Shown here one piece after another: positions 1 through 10,518 of a stretch of DNA of 64,000 nt. The notes beneath the pieces are model-generated. The model saw only the letters and a list, made by a program, of their open reading frames with translations, was not told the DNA's origin and searched no databases. The stretch is from Verrucosispora sp. WMMD573 (GTDB lineage: Bacteria; Actinomycetota; Actinomycetes; Mycobacteriales; Micromonosporaceae). The DNA is taken from assembly GCF_027497175.1 (NCBI RefSeq), contig NZ_CP114901.1, forward strand, positions 4,278,001-4,342,000. The letters run 5' to 3'. Each line of letters opens with the position of its first letter. Position 1 is the stretch's first letter. Made by a program: the position numbers and the translations under genes.

Positions 1-1473
1 TCGCCCGTGACGAGCGAATGGGGTCTGTACGCGGCCAGCCTGCAAACGGCGAAGTCCTACGGATCCGACGTCAAGATCCTCGCCTCGCCGTGGACGGCAC
101 CGGCCCACTTCAAGACGAACAACAGCAGGGTCAACGGCGGCAAGCTGAGGACCGACTATTACGACGACTATGCGGAGCATCTGAACAGCTACGTGCAGTT
201 CATGAAGGGTCGGGGTGTCACCGTCGACGTCACGTCGGTCCAGAACGAGCCGGACTGGCACCCCGACTACGACTCGATGGACTGGACCGGCGCCGAGATG
301 CGGAACTTCGTCCGTGACCACGGTGCCAGGGTCAGGGACACCAGTCTGATGGTCGGTGAATCCCTGCGGTTCGCACGGCAGTACTCCGACCCCACCCTGC
401 AGGATGCCGCCGCGCGCAACAACATCGGTTACGTCGGCGGCCACCTCTACGACGCCGAGAACAGCGGAAATCTTTCCCCGTACCCGCTCGCCGCCCAGTA
501 CGGCAAGAACCAGTGGATGACCGAGTGGAATCTGCACGCGGCCGACGGCAGCGGTTCGACCATCTGGGGAGACCCGGGCAACACGGCGGTCTGGAACGAG
601 ACCCTCGACGACATCATGCGGACGGTGCACCGGTCGATGGAGGCGAACTGGAGCGCCTACATCTGGTGGTACGGCCGCCGCTTCTACTCCTTCATCGGTG
701 ACGGCGACGCGCAGTGGGGTACCACGAAGGGCGCCGTCCTCAGGCGCGGCCACGCCTTCTCCCAGTACGCCAAGTACGTCCGTCCCGGCGACCGCCGAGT
801 GGGTGTGTCGAAGAGCTCGCGGGCTTCCGGGCTGGAGGTCACCGCCTACCGTGGCCGGGGCAAGGTGGTGCTGGTGCTGCTCAACCGGTCGAACAACGCG
901 GTCAACGACGCCGTCGTCCAGGTGCCGCAGAACATCTCGGCGGCCGAATACACCGTCACCTCCCGAACCTCGGGCGCCCAGCCGCAGGCGGTGAACGTCA
1001 GCGGGGGCCAGGCGACGGTGAATGTCCCCGCCCGGAGCATCTCCACGATCGTCCTCACCGAGGGGTCCGCCTCACCGACACCGACGGTCACCCCGACGCC
1101 GACGCCAACGGTCAGCCCGACCCCGACCCCAACTCCGACTCCGACCACCGAACCGCCCACGGGGACGTGTCGGGTGACCAACGCGGTCAACGCGTGGAAC
1201 AACGGTCTGGTGGACAACATCACCATCACCAACACCGGCACGAGCCCCGTCAACGGCTGGTCGCTGCGATTCACCCTCGCTCCCGGGCAGACGATCACCT
1301 CCGGCTGGGGTGCCACCTACTCACCAACCAGCGGTCAGGTGACCGCGACGAACGTCAGCTACAACCCCTCCATACCGCCAGGAGCCTCCGTCACCATCGG
1401 CTTCCAGGCCACGCACAGCGGCAATGCCGCCCCACCCACCGGCTTCACCCTCAACGGCACCGCCTGCGGCTGA
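1..1473 (+). CDS. GH30 family glucuronoxylanase with C-terminal CBM2 (5' partial)
   Basis: Secreted plant-cell-wall hydrolase; the reading frame is open at base 1, so the signal peptide and first barrel strands lie outside the window. The (beta/alpha)8 part reads like GH30 subfamily 8 xylanase: the acid/base Glu is in QNEPDW (Glu codon 247-249) and the nucleophile Glu in WMTEWN (523-525), 92 residues later. A small beta-sandwich follows, then a Thr-Pro linker (about 1069-1150), then a cellulose/xylan-binding CBM2 (about 1165-1470) with Cys near each end, as in disulfide-closed CBM2a domains. Expected to cut glucuronoxylan outside the cell. Subfamily assignment is from motif memory, not a search. 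Confidence 0.9.
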   Translation, partial: SPVTSEWGLYAASLQTAKSYGSDVKILASPWTAPAHFKTNNSRVNGGKLRTDYYDDYAEHLNSYVQFMKGRGVTVDVTSVQNEPDWHPDYDSMDWTGAEMRNFVRDHGARVRDTSLMVGESLRFARQYSDPTLQDAAARNNIGYVGGHLYDAENSGNLSPYPLAAQYGKNQWMTEWNLHAADGSGSTIWGDPGNTAVWNETLDDIMRTVHRSMEANWSAYIWWYGRRFYSFIGDGDAQWGTTKGAVLRRGHAFSQYAKYVRPGDRRVGVSKSSRASGLEVTAYRGRGKVVLVLLNRSNNAVNDAVVQVPQNISAAEYTVTSRTSGAQPQAVNVSGGQATVNVPARSISTIVLTEGSASPTPTVTPTPTPTVSPTPTPTPTPTTEPPTGTCRVTNAVNAWNNGLVDNITITNTGTSPVNGWSLRFTLAPGQTITSGWGATYSPTSGQVTATNVSYNPSIPPGASVTIGFQATHSGNAAPPTGFTLNGTACG

Positions 1474-1560
1474 GTAGCCCGTCCGCACCGGAAGCGGTGC
1501 ACGTCGGCCCCGCCTGGCGTGCACCGCCCCACGGTTGGTCGCCACGGGTGTCCAACCCCG

Positions 1561-2517
1561 TCAGCGGCGCGTCGCGAAGACCACGCCGGTAAGGCAGAGC
1601 GCGCCGCCGAGCAGGGCCAGCGGTGCCGGCACCTCGCCCAGCAGCGTCCAGGACAGCAGGACGGTGACCGGCGGGACCAGGTAGGTGGCGGCGCTGGTGC
1701 GCCCGGCCGTCCAGTGGGACAGCACGTAACCCCAGGTGAGAAAGCCGATCGCGGTCGGAAACACCCCCAGGAACAGCACGCCCGTGGTGGCCGCCAGCGG
1801 GGCTGCGGCGAGTTCGGCCAGCAGGGTGGGGGCGAACGGCAACAGGGCCGCCGTCCCGGCCAGCGCGCCGAGCCAGGTCATCGTCGGTGCGGCCATCCGC
1901 GCCAGGAGGCGTTTCTGGAGCAGTACGCCGAAGGCGTACAGCAGGGCGGAGAGCACCGCCAGCGCGACGCCGACCTTGTCGACGTGCCCGGTGAAGCCGC
2001 CGGCCGCGATCAGGGCCACGCCCACGAAGGCGACCGCCACCCCGACACCGAGCCGGAGGGTGAGCCGCTCGCCCAGGACGAGGACCGCGGCCACCGCGAC
2101 CAGAATGGGCGCGACCGCCACCAGCAGGGCCGCCGTGCCGGCGTCGACCAGCCGCTCGGCGGCGTTGAGCGCCACGTTGTACCCACCGAACCAGGCCACG
2201 CCCCAGAGCACGACGAGTCCCAGCGTGCCACCACGGGGCAGGGCGTTCCGAGTCGTTCGGGTGCGCCGCAGGCGGGCGGTGACCGCGACGAACACGCTCA
2301 GCGCGACGGACGCCGCCACCATGCGGCCCAGCGCCATGGCGCCGGGGGAGTAGTCGTGCCCGGCGAAGCGGATGGCCACGAACGCCGAGGCCCACAGCAG
2401 CACCGTGGTCCCGGCGGCGGCGACGATCGGCCATGACCGGGGCCGGTCCTCCGGCCAGGTGTACGCGGGCACGGCTCGGATCGAGGCGGCGGGCTCGGTC
2501 ATCGGCGGGCTGTTCAT
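1561..2517 (-). CDS. EamA/DMT-family permease
   Basis: A 318-residue integral membrane protein with about ten hydrophobic helices in two homologous halves, the usual build of drug/metabolite (EamA, RhaT/YdcZ-like) exporters. The second half carries the family's conserved segment around SAATYLVPPVTVL. ATG at 2517 is chosen; the ATG at 2502 is also possible and neither has a clear Shine-Dalgarno. It is divergent from a LysR gene across a gap of about 80 bp holding a near-palindrome, so the regulator probably controls this exporter. Substrate is unknown. Confidence 0.85.
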   Translation of the reverse strand: MNSPPMTEPAASIRAVPAYTWPEDRPRSWPIVAAAGTTVLLWASAFVAIRFAGHDYSPGAMALGRMVAASVALSVFVAVTARLRRTRTTRNALPRGGTLGLVVLWGVAWFGGYNVALNAAERLVDAGTAALLVAVAPILVAVAAVLVLGERLTLRLGVGVAVAFVGVALIAAGGFTGHVDKVGVALAVLSALLYAFGVLLQKRLLARMAAPTMTWLGALAGTAALLPFAPTLLAELAAAPLAATTGVLFLGVFPTAIGFLTWGYVLSHWTAGRTSAATYLVPPVTVLLSWTLLGEVPAPLALLGGALCLTGVVFATRR

Positions 2518-2568
2518 GAGGAGATTCTCGGCCGCCCAATGATTCAGCACCAGCGACTGTTCCTTCAC

Positions 2569-2593
2569 AACGATTAAGCCGCGCTTTATCGTT
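2569..2593. promoter_or_regulatory. LysR-type operator/promoter between divergent genes
   Basis: Near-perfect inverted repeat with arms AACGATTAAG and CTTTATCGTT around CCGCG. It contains the T-N11-A pattern typical of LysR sites (ATTAAGCCGCGCTTTAT). TATCGT at 2587-2592 lies six bases before a GTG at 2599, so the right arm probably overlaps the -10 of a leaderless lysR transcript, which would permit autorepression. Confidence 0.5.
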
Positions 2594-2598
2594 GAGTG

Positions 2599-3507
2599 GT
2601 GCTTGACGTTCACCGCCTCCGGGTCTTCCGTTCCGTCGTGGCGTCCGGGTCGGTCCAGGCCGCCGCCACCAACCTGGGCTACACCCCCTCCGCCGTCAGT
2701 CAGCACCTCACCGCACTGCAACGCGAGACGGGTCTCACTCTCCTCGCCAAGGCAGGGCGAGGGTTGCGGCCCACGGCCGCCGGGCACGCCCTCGCCGCCG
2801 AAGCCGATCGGGTGCTCGCCCGGGTCGGTGCGGCCGAATCGCTTATCGCGGACCTGCGCTCCGGCCGGACCGGCACCCTGTCCATCGCGTACTTCGCGTC
2901 GGTTGGCGCGGCGTGGATGCCGCACGTGGTGCGGTCCATTCTCACCGAACTCCCCGGCGTGCGGCTCGACCTGCAACTACGCGAACACATCCCGGACAGC
3001 CGGGAGGAGCGCGCCGACGTGCAGGTGGTTGTGGCGGGCACCGGCTTCGACCCTGGTTCGGGCTTCACCGCCCACCACCTCCTCGACGACCCGTACGTCG
3101 CCGTGGTGCCGGCCGGGCACCGCCTCGCCGACCGGCCGGAGACGGACCTCGCCGACCTCGCCGACGAGCGTTGGGTCGACAACGACTTCGCCCGCGGCTG
3201 GTGCCGCGCCCACCTCCTGGAGGCCTGCACCGCCGCCGGGTTCCGCCCGGCCTTCCGGGTCGAGGCGCACGACTACCGGACGGCACTCGCCTTCGTTGCC
3301 GCCGGCATCGGCCTCACGGTGCTGCCCGCGCTCGGCGCGGCACACCTGCCCGAGGGCGTGACCTGTGTGCGGCTGCTCCGCCCGACGCCGACCCGGTCGA
3401 TCCACGTGGTGGTGCACGACGCGGTCGAGCACACCCCGGCGGCCCGGCTGGCGGTCTCCGCGCTGCGACACGCCGCCCACTCGGCCCCCATCCCGGTCAC
3501 CCCGTGA
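2599..3507 (+). CDS. LysR-family transcriptional regulator
   Basis: A 302-residue LysR regulator: N-terminal winged helix-turn-helix (residues about 1-60, with ASGSVQAAATNLGYTPSAVS) and a C-terminal periplasmic-binding-type effector domain. GTG at 2599 gives the usual MLDV-type start and places a TATCGT -10 six bases upstream, consistent with a leaderless transcript; GTG at 2596 is the alternative. It probably regulates the divergent EamA exporter through the inverted repeat between them. The ligand cannot be told from sequence. Confidence 0.87.
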   Translation: MLDVHRLRVFRSVVASGSVQAAATNLGYTPSAVSQHLTALQRETGLTLLAKAGRGLRPTAAGHALAAEADRVLARVGAAESLIADLRSGRTGTLSIAYFASVGAAWMPHVVRSILTELPGVRLDLQLREHIPDSREERADVQVVVAGTGFDPGSGFTAHHLLDDPYVAVVPAGHRLADRPETDLADLADERWVDNDFARGWCRAHLLEACTAAGFRPAFRVEAHDYRTALAFVAAGIGLTVLPALGAAHLPEGVTCVRLLRPTPTRSIHVVVHDAVEHTPAARLAVSALRHAAHSAPIPVTP

Positions 3508-3561
3508 CGGTCCGTGGGTCAGATCGGATCCAGGGCTCCGCGTGCGACACCGCCGACGTTC

Positions 3562-3912
3562 CTAGCGGTGCAGTTGCCGCTTCCAGTCGGCGGGCACCCG
3601 CTCGGCCGGAGCAGGAACGCCCTGCTCCGGCGGACGGCTGACGGGCGGCACGAGCGACGGTCCCTGGTCATAGAGGACCTGCTCGTCGTAGTCCCAGAAC
3701 CACTCCTCGCCCGGCTCGAAGCTACGGACGAACCGGTGCCCGGTCGCGGCATGGTGGGCGCTGGCGTGCTGGCTGGGCGAGGAGTCACAGCATCCGACGT
3801 GACCGCACTGGCCGCACCGCCGCAGATGGAACCACCAGCCCGGCGGGTCGGCCGCCATGCAGTCGGCGCAGCCCGGGCCGCTCGGCGGCACCTCGGGGTC
3901 GATGCCTTCCAT
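3562..3912 (-). CDS. UBP-type zinc-finger protein
   Basis: A 116-residue soluble protein whose first ~75 residues form a UBP-type zinc finger. The Cys/His ligands are visible in order: GCADCMA, RRCGQCGHVGCCDSS, then HASAHHAATGHRF, followed by WFWDYDEQV. In eukaryotes this fold binds the free C-terminus of ubiquitin; bacterial stand-alone versions are common in actinobacteria but their partner is unknown. The C-terminal ~40 residues are Pro-rich and look disordered. It converges with the upstream LysR gene. Confidence 0.85.
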   Translation of the reverse strand: MEGIDPEVPPSGPGCADCMAADPPGWWFHLRRCGQCGHVGCCDSSPSQHASAHHAATGHRFVRSFEPGEEWFWDYDEQVLYDQGPSLVPPVSRPPEQGVPAPAERVPADWKRQLHR

Positions 3913-4038
3913 GGCGTGTCCTCTCCGTCAGGCGGTCCGCCCGGCGGCGGGCAACCGCGCGCCGGCAGCCGGCAACTCTACCCCCGGCCGGGCGGGTCAT
4001 ACCCTGGTTCCCCGCCGCACGGTCCCCGGTCGGGCGGC

Positions 4039-4653
4039 TCACCCGGGTCGGGTTCGCTGCCACTCATCGCCGGTGATCGCGTACTCGACCTCGCCCTGTT
4101 CCGTCCCGGGCAGCGGGTCGTCCCAGGACGGGAAGAAGGTGCGGATGTGGCGTAGGCCGACGGCCTCCATCACCCGGCGGGATCCGGTGTTCACGGTCAT
4201 GGTCTGCGCGATGACCCGACGCTGGCCGACAGTCTCGAAGGCGTGCCGCAGCAGTTCCCGGCTGGCCTCACTGGCCAGACCCTTGCCCCAGTGCCGGCGC
4301 GGCAGACGGTAGCCGAGATCGCTGACCGTCGGGTCGTCCGGCTGGTCGGGGCCGTGTGCCGGCGGAAGCATCATCAGCCCGACGAACTCGCCTTCGTCCT
4401 CGGTCGTCGGCGGCGTCGAACCGCGCGCCCCACCGTCGGTGCCAAACGCCATCCAGTAGCCCAGGCCGTTCACCTTCTCGGCCAGCGTCATCCGATTCGC
4501 GTGCGACCCGACCACCTCGTCTCTGCTGCGGGCCCGGCCGTAGAGGTAGCGCAACACTTCCGGGTCGGAGTCCAACTCGACCTCCAGGTCGAGGTGCCGG
4601 TCGGCGAGCGGGACCAGCAGCAGACGATCGGTACGCAGAATCGGTTGCGGCAT
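4039..4653 (-). CDS. GNAT-family N-acetyltransferase (RimJ/RimL type)
   Basis: A 204-residue protein starting TDRLLLVPL and carrying the RimJ/RimL-like acetyltransferase_3 pattern: DLGYRLPRRHWGKGLASEA is the acetyl-CoA pyrophosphate-binding Q/RxxGxG/A region, followed by TMTVNTGSRRVMEAVGLRH. Such enzymes move acetyl from acetyl-CoA to amines of proteins or small molecules. ATG at 4653 lies next to the conserved N-terminal strand. The acceptor substrate is not predictable here. Confidence 0.85.
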   Translation of the reverse strand: MPQPILRTDRLLLVPLADRHLDLEVELDSDPEVLRYLYGRARSRDEVVGSHANRMTLAEKVNGLGYWMAFGTDGGARGSTPPTTEDEGEFVGLMMLPPAHGPDQPDDPTVSDLGYRLPRRHWGKGLASEASRELLRHAFETVGQRRVIAQTMTVNTGSRRVMEAVGLRHIRTFFPSWDDPLPGTEQGEVEYAITGDEWQRTRPG

Positions 4654-6516
<1,863 letters not shown>

Positions 6517-6651
6517 GGCGACCGGCTCGGGTCAGGCCCACCCGCCCGCCGCCGACTGTTACCCACCGCCGGCAGCGGGCGGTGTCGTCTCCGGCCTGCC
6601 GATCGGTGGCCGGTACGCTTGCCGCCTTCGGAGGTGCGGAAGGAGGTGGCG

Positions 6652-6978
6652 GTGCTGGCCGGCGTACGACCCTGGCAGGTGGTCGCGGTGGCGACGGCCG
6701 TCACGGTACTGGCCTGGTCCGGCTTCTGGTACCTGGCCCTGCCCCGCTTCGACGTCTGCCCTGCGGTGCATCCCGCGCCGGCCGGTTGTCGGGTCGACGC
6801 GCGGATCTCGGCCGCGTGGCTCTGGACGACGATCGTGACGGTGCTGCACGTGGCTGTCGTCGTCGCCGTCCGGGTCCGTCCGGGCGGGCAGTACCGCCGG
6901 TCGGTCGCGTTGGGAACTGTGGCGCTGGGCGTCGCGACCCTTTACGGCCTGTGGGCGGTGTGGCAGGCGGGCGGCTGA
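6652..6978 (+). CDS. Small integral membrane protein of unknown function
   Basis: A 108-residue hydrophobic protein with about three membrane segments (residues ~6-25, ~45-65, ~80-100). A paired Cys in DVCPAVHPAPAGCRVD in the first loop suggests an exported disulfide. GTG at 6652 is preferred because AAGGAGG ends five bases upstream; a TTG at 6619 and another GTG would extend it by up to 11 residues. I recognise no family. Confidence 0.6.
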   Translation: MLAGVRPWQVVAVATAVTVLAWSGFWYLALPRFDVCPAVHPAPAGCRVDARISAAWLWTTIVTVLHVAVVVAVRVRPGGQYRRSVALGTVALGVATLYGLWAVWQAGG

Positions 6979-7173
6979 CCGTCGACCACCCGACCGGCGC
7001 GTCGCCGCCTGGTGTCCGTGAGCGGTCGCGGGCAGCGCACGGCCATCTATCCGTGGCCGATCGACCGAGGTGACCTTCCCGGAAGTTCGCTCTACTTTGC
7101 GTAGCCGACCGATCGCGCCCCGTTTCGGGATGGGGGGTGGCGTCGGTCTTGTTCGCTTCCCGAGGAGGACCCG

Positions 7174-8154
7174 TTGAGGTATCCCACCGGCCTGTCCGCC
7201 GCCGCGTCCGTGACCGTGCTCGTCGCGTCCGCGTTGACCGTCCTGCCCGCGGTCGCCGCCTCCGCCGCCCCGGCCGCGCTCGCCTACCACGCCGTCGACC
7301 TGGGCACACTGGGCGGTGCCGCCAGCGCCGCCACCGCGACGAACGACAGTGGCGCGGTCGTCGGTTGGAGCCTGACGGCCGACGGCGCCCGGCACGCGTT
7401 CGTCTGGCGCAACGGGGTGATGACCGACCTGGGCGTGTTGCCGGGGCACCTGGAGTCCACCGCTGTCGACATCAATGAGCGCGGCGAGGTGGTCGGCACC
7501 TCGACCGGCCCTGAGCTGATCACCCGGGCCGTGCTCTGGCGAAATGGCCAGATGATCGACCTGGGGACCCTCGGCGGCGACTACAGCGAGGCGGTCGCCG
7601 TCAACGACCGAGGGCAGGTGCTCGGCCTGAGCAACCCGGCCACCGACATCCCGCACCGGGTCGTTTGGCGGGACGGTGCGATCACCGACCTGGGCCGGCA
7701 GGACTTCTACGAGCTGACCACCGGGTTCAACAACCGGGGCGACGTGGTGGGCACCTTCAACGTCCCGCCGTACGACTACCCGTGCACCTGTGTGGGTGGC
7801 CGGTTGCGGGACGGCGTCCTCACCCCTGTCGGCGACCAGGCGACGGCGATCAACAACCTCGGCGACGTGGTCGGCGTCGACGGTGGCCGGGCCTTCCGCT
7901 GGCGTGCCGGGGTGCTGGCCGACCTGGGCACGTTGGGCGGCGCGACGAGCCGGGCGACCGCCGTGAACGACCTGGGAGTGGTCCTCGGCAGCGCCGACAC
8001 CGCCGCCGGTGTCCGACGGCCCGTCCTGTGGTGGGTCGGGCGCACCGTCGACCTGACCGCCCTTGGGCTGGGTGCCACGGACGTGGTCAATGACCTCGAC
8101 TCCCGGAATCGCCTGGTGGGGAGCCGGGCCGGGCGCGCCACGCTTTTTCGATAG
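7174..8154 (+). CDS. Secreted HAF-repeat protein
   Basis: A 326-residue exported protein: a Sec-type signal peptide (residues ~1-32, ending ASAAP) and then about seven copies of the HAF repeat, seen as recurrent DLGTLGG..S.A.A.ND.G.VVGWS segments with [12 protein letters not shown] strands. HAF repeats resemble shortened beta-propeller blades, so an extracellular propeller-like binding protein is likely. TTG at 7174 is preceded by GAGGAGG at normal spacing. Its ligand is unknown. Confidence 0.85.
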   Translation: MRYPTGLSAAASVTVLVASALTVLPAVAASAAPAALAYHAVDLGTLGGAASAATATNDSGAVVGWSLTADGARHAFVWRNGVMTDLGVLPGHLESTAVDINERGEVVGTSTGPELITRAVLWRNGQMIDLGTLGGDYSEAVAVNDRGQVLGLSNPATDIPHRVVWRDGAITDLGRQDFYELTTGFNNRGDVVGTFNVPPYDYPCTCVGGRLRDGVLTPVGDQATAINNLGDVVGVDGGRAFRWRAGVLADLGTLGGATSRATAVNDLGVVLGSADTAAGVRRPVLWWVGRTVDLTALGLGATDVVNDLDSRNRLVGSRAGRATLFR

Positions 8155-8180
8155 CGCGCCCGCCGAGCGACGGTGACCGG

Positions 8181-9173
8181 CTATGTTTCCGGCGCGGAGA
8201 TGGTGATGACGAGCTTGCCGGCCGGGCGCCCGTCGGTGAAGTGGCGCAGCGCGTCCGCCGTCTCCGCGAGCGGATAGCTGCGCTCGACCGGCGGGGTGAG
8301 CGCACCGGATTCGATCAGGTCGCGCAACTCGTCGAGATCCTCTATGCGCTCCGAGGCGCTGACGGCGCGCAGCCGGTGGCCGACGACCGTCGACAACAGC
8401 GGCGCTCCGAACATCTGCCGGCCGTAGCCGCCGAGCAGCGCACCCCGGGTCCAGTCGCCACCGACCAGAGCCAGCGTCCCGTGTGGGGTGAGCGCGCGTC
8501 GTAGCAACGACAGCGGACGGTTGCCGCCGGTGTCGATGACCACGTCGTACACCGGGCCGTCCCGGTCGATCTCCTCGCGGGTGTAATTGAGCACGTCGTC
8601 GGCACCGAGGGCGCGAACGAGATCGGACTTCGTCGGGGCGCAGACGCCGGTGACCGTCGCACCGTACGCCTTGGCGATCTGCACAGCCTGGGAACCGACG
8701 CCGCCGGAAGCGCCGATGACCAGCACTCGGTGGCCGGGCCGGACCCGTCCGGTGTCGCGGACCGCGCGTAGGGCGGTCATTCCGGAGACGGGTACGGCGG
8801 CGGCCTGGGCGAAGGTCAGGTTCGTGGGCTTGTGGGCCACCCGCCGCTCGTGGGTGGCCGCGAACTCGGCGTACGATCCGCGCAGGCAGGTGCCGTACAC
8901 CTCGTCGCCGGGCCGGAACCGGGTCACCCTGGTGCCGACCTCGGCCACCACGCCGGCCACGTCCCGGCCGAGGACCGGTACCCGGGGTCGGCGCAGCCCG
9001 GCGGCGAGTCGGACCAGGTAGGGGCGTCCGGCCAGGAAGATCAGCACTCCCGGGTCGACACCGGCGGCGCGGACCCGCACCAGCACCTCCCGATTCCCGA
9101 CGCCGGGACGGTCGATGTCGCGGAGCCGCAGCGCGGACGGCGGGCCGTAGCGGTCGTACACGATGGCCTTCAC
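8181..9173 (-). CDS. Zinc-independent MDR-family NAD(P)-dependent oxidoreductase
   Basis: A 330-residue medium-chain dehydrogenase/reductase of the quinone-oxidoreductase/alcohol-dehydrogenase type. It has an N-terminal GroES-like fold (residues ~25-115) and a Rossmann domain with VIGASGGVGSQAVQIAKAYGA (about 150-170). The clustered Cys of zinc-binding alcohol dehydrogenases are absent. Its GTG start at 9173 overlaps the stop of the XRE regulator by four bases (GTGA), so the two are co-translated, and the regulator probably controls this enzyme's expression. Confidence 0.85.
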   Translation of the reverse strand: MKAIVYDRYGPPSALRLRDIDRPGVGNREVLVRVRAAGVDPGVLIFLAGRPYLVRLAAGLRRPRVPVLGRDVAGVVAEVGTRVTRFRPGDEVYGTCLRGSYAEFAATHERRVAHKPTNLTFAQAAAVPVSGMTALRAVRDTGRVRPGHRVLVIGASGGVGSQAVQIAKAYGATVTGVCAPTKSDLVRALGADDVLNYTREEIDRDGPVYDVVIDTGGNRPLSLLRRALTPHGTLALVGGDWTRGALLGGYGRQMFGAPLLSTVVGHRLRAVSASERIEDLDELRDLIESGALTPPVERSYPLAETADALRHFTDGRPAGKLVITISAPET

Positions 9174-9391
9174 GGTGCCTCCTCGGGGTACTGGAACACG
9201 TCGTCGAGCCGTACACCGAACACGTTGGCGATCCGGAAGGCCATCTCCAGCGAGGGGGAGTAGCGGCCCTGCTCGATGGCGATGACGGTCTGCCGCGTCA
9301 CCCCGAGTCGTTCGGCCAGCTCGGCCTGGGTCATCTCGTTCCGGCCAAAACGCAGCGCCCGGATGTTGTTGGTGACGCGGGTCGGCTTCAC
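9170..9391 (-). CDS. Small XRE-family helix-turn-helix regulator
   Basis: A 73-residue single-domain DNA-binding protein: MTQAELAERLGVTRQTVIAIEQGRYSPSLE is the canonical HTH_3/Cro-like motif, followed by FRIANVFGVRLDDVFQY. GTG at 9391 overlaps the upstream membrane gene's TGA by GTGA, and the gene overlaps the downstream dehydrogenase in the same way. The three genes form one tightly coupled minus-strand operon. Small YgzD/Xre-like regulators next to a short membrane protein usually repress their own operon; the repeated motif at 9828-9895 is the likely operator. Confidence 0.88.
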   Translation of the reverse strand: MKPTRVTNNIRALRFGRNEMTQAELAERLGVTRQTVIAIEQGRYSPSLEMAFRIANVFGVRLDDVFQYPEEAP

Positions 9392-9816
9392 CACTGCGGC
9401 ACGCCCCTGCGGTAGACGATCACCTTCGCCAGTGAGCCGACCACCGCCGACAGCACGAAGCACAGGTAGATCACGTTGGCGATCCAGAACCAGTGCCACT
9501 GCGCCAGCGCCATGAGCATCGCCGACACCGCCCCGATCACCACGAACGCCTGCCCGACGTGGTCGCCCAACCGCCCGATCTCCCGGTCGCGGACGTCGCT
9601 GACCCGCGAGGCGCGCGGGTTCACCACGCCGATCCCGATCTCGAGGAGCATGCTGGCGGCGATGGCACCGCCAACGGTCCAGAGCAGCACGCCGGCATAC
9701 GGCGTCGCGGACAGTCGCCCGTCGCCGACCCGGCTCAGGACCACGGCCACGTAGACGGCATAGCCGACCGCGCTGACCACCAGCATGATCCAGGCCCGCT
9801 TCTCCTGGTGCGTCAC
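9388..9816 (-). CDS. Four-helix membrane protein in an XRE operon
   Basis: A 142-residue integral membrane protein with about four hydrophobic helices (residues ~10-30, 42-65, 88-108, 113-132) and a charged VSDVRDREIGRLGDHVG cytosolic loop. It resembles the small DUF2178-like proteins often paired with tiny XRE regulators, but I cannot confirm the family. GTG at 9816 has GAGGAG seven bases upstream. First gene of the operon membrane protein - XRE - oxidoreductase, with GTGA overlaps throughout. Confidence 0.7.
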   Translation of the reverse strand: MTHQEKRAWIMLVVSAVGYAVYVAVVLSRVGDGRLSATPYAGVLLWTVGGAIAASMLLEIGIGVVNPRASRVSDVRDREIGRLGDHVGQAFVVIGAVSAMLMALAQWHWFWIANVIYLCFVLSAVVGSLAKVIVYRRGVPQW

Positions 9817-9827
9817 GACGACTCCTC

Positions 9828-9895
9828 GATGTAAAGAATCATTGACATCATGAGAGTAAGGCGTCTTTGACATCATGTCCAGAAAGTTTTACATC
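9828..9895. promoter_or_regulatory. Operator candidate: four copies of TTKACATC
   Basis: Upstream of the minus-strand operon lie TTTACATC-type octamers at 9828-9835 (as GATGTAAA), 9842-9849 and 9867-9874 (both TTGACATC, exactly 25 bp apart) and 9888-9895 (TTTACATC). The outer copies are in opposite orientation. The arrangement suggests cooperative binding by the operon's own XRE regulator. Confidence 0.5.
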
Positions 9896-9967
9896 GGGTG
9901 TCGCATGGAGGCTGCCGGCGGGCGAGCGGAGCGGGGTCGCCGGGTGGTCGCGATCTGTCAGCTGGGG

Positions 9968-10384
9968 TCAGCGTCGGGCGGCGCGCAGCGCGTCGTGCAG
10001 CTCCCGCGCCACCTGCGCCAGCGCCGCCTCGGCCTGCGGCTGCACGGCCGCCGGCACCATCGACTCGCTCAGCGCGGCCACGGCGTACGCCTGCCCGTCG
10101 GCGTGTTCCACCACGCCGACCTCGTGCCGCAGGTTGAGCAGCGTGCCGGTCTTCGACCACCAGCGGGAGCTGTCGGAGCTGAAGTCCGGGGCGAGCCGTT
10201 GTCGTAGCAGGTTGTCACCCATCAGCTCGCGCACCCGGGCGGCCACCGTGGCCGGTATCCGCGACGGGCGCCACAGCGCGTGCAGCAGCTCGACGAAGGC
10301 CCGGGCCGAGCCGGAGGCGCCGACGGTGAAGCTGCCGTGGGTGCCGACCGACACGAAGGCCCGGCAGGCCGCCACCAGATCCAC
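9968..10384 (-). pseudogene. LysR / class A beta-lactamase chimeric remnant
   Basis: A 138-residue frame that joins two unrelated pieces. Residues 1 to ~23 ([20 protein letters not shown]) look like the first helices of a LysR regulator, cut off before the recognition helix. From ~26 on, the frame resembles the C-terminal half of a class A beta-lactamase/serine hydrolase, with WWSKTGTLLNLRHEVGVVEH supplying the KTG motif but no SxxK or SDN. A TAGACT -10 (10391-10396, minus strand) sits six bases before its GTG, so it kept a leaderless promoter. An in-frame deletion between a lysR and a bla gene explains it; function is unlikely. Confidence 0.65.
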
Positions 10385-10518
10385 GCCGGCAGTCTATGCC
10401 GATTCGGCATCGGTACCGTCGTCGGTGTCTTCGACAGCATGGGACGGCGCTGCGAACCTGGGTGCCGGTTGCCCGGACGAGGTCCGGTAGACCGGTTGAT
10501 CTAGGGAAGGACCCAGCT

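Noticed and set aside
6559..9216. Minus-strand open frame of ~885 codons across several genes
   Set aside because: It overlaps the HAF gene, which has a signal peptide and repeats, and the dehydrogenase gene on the opposite frame; no coherent protein.
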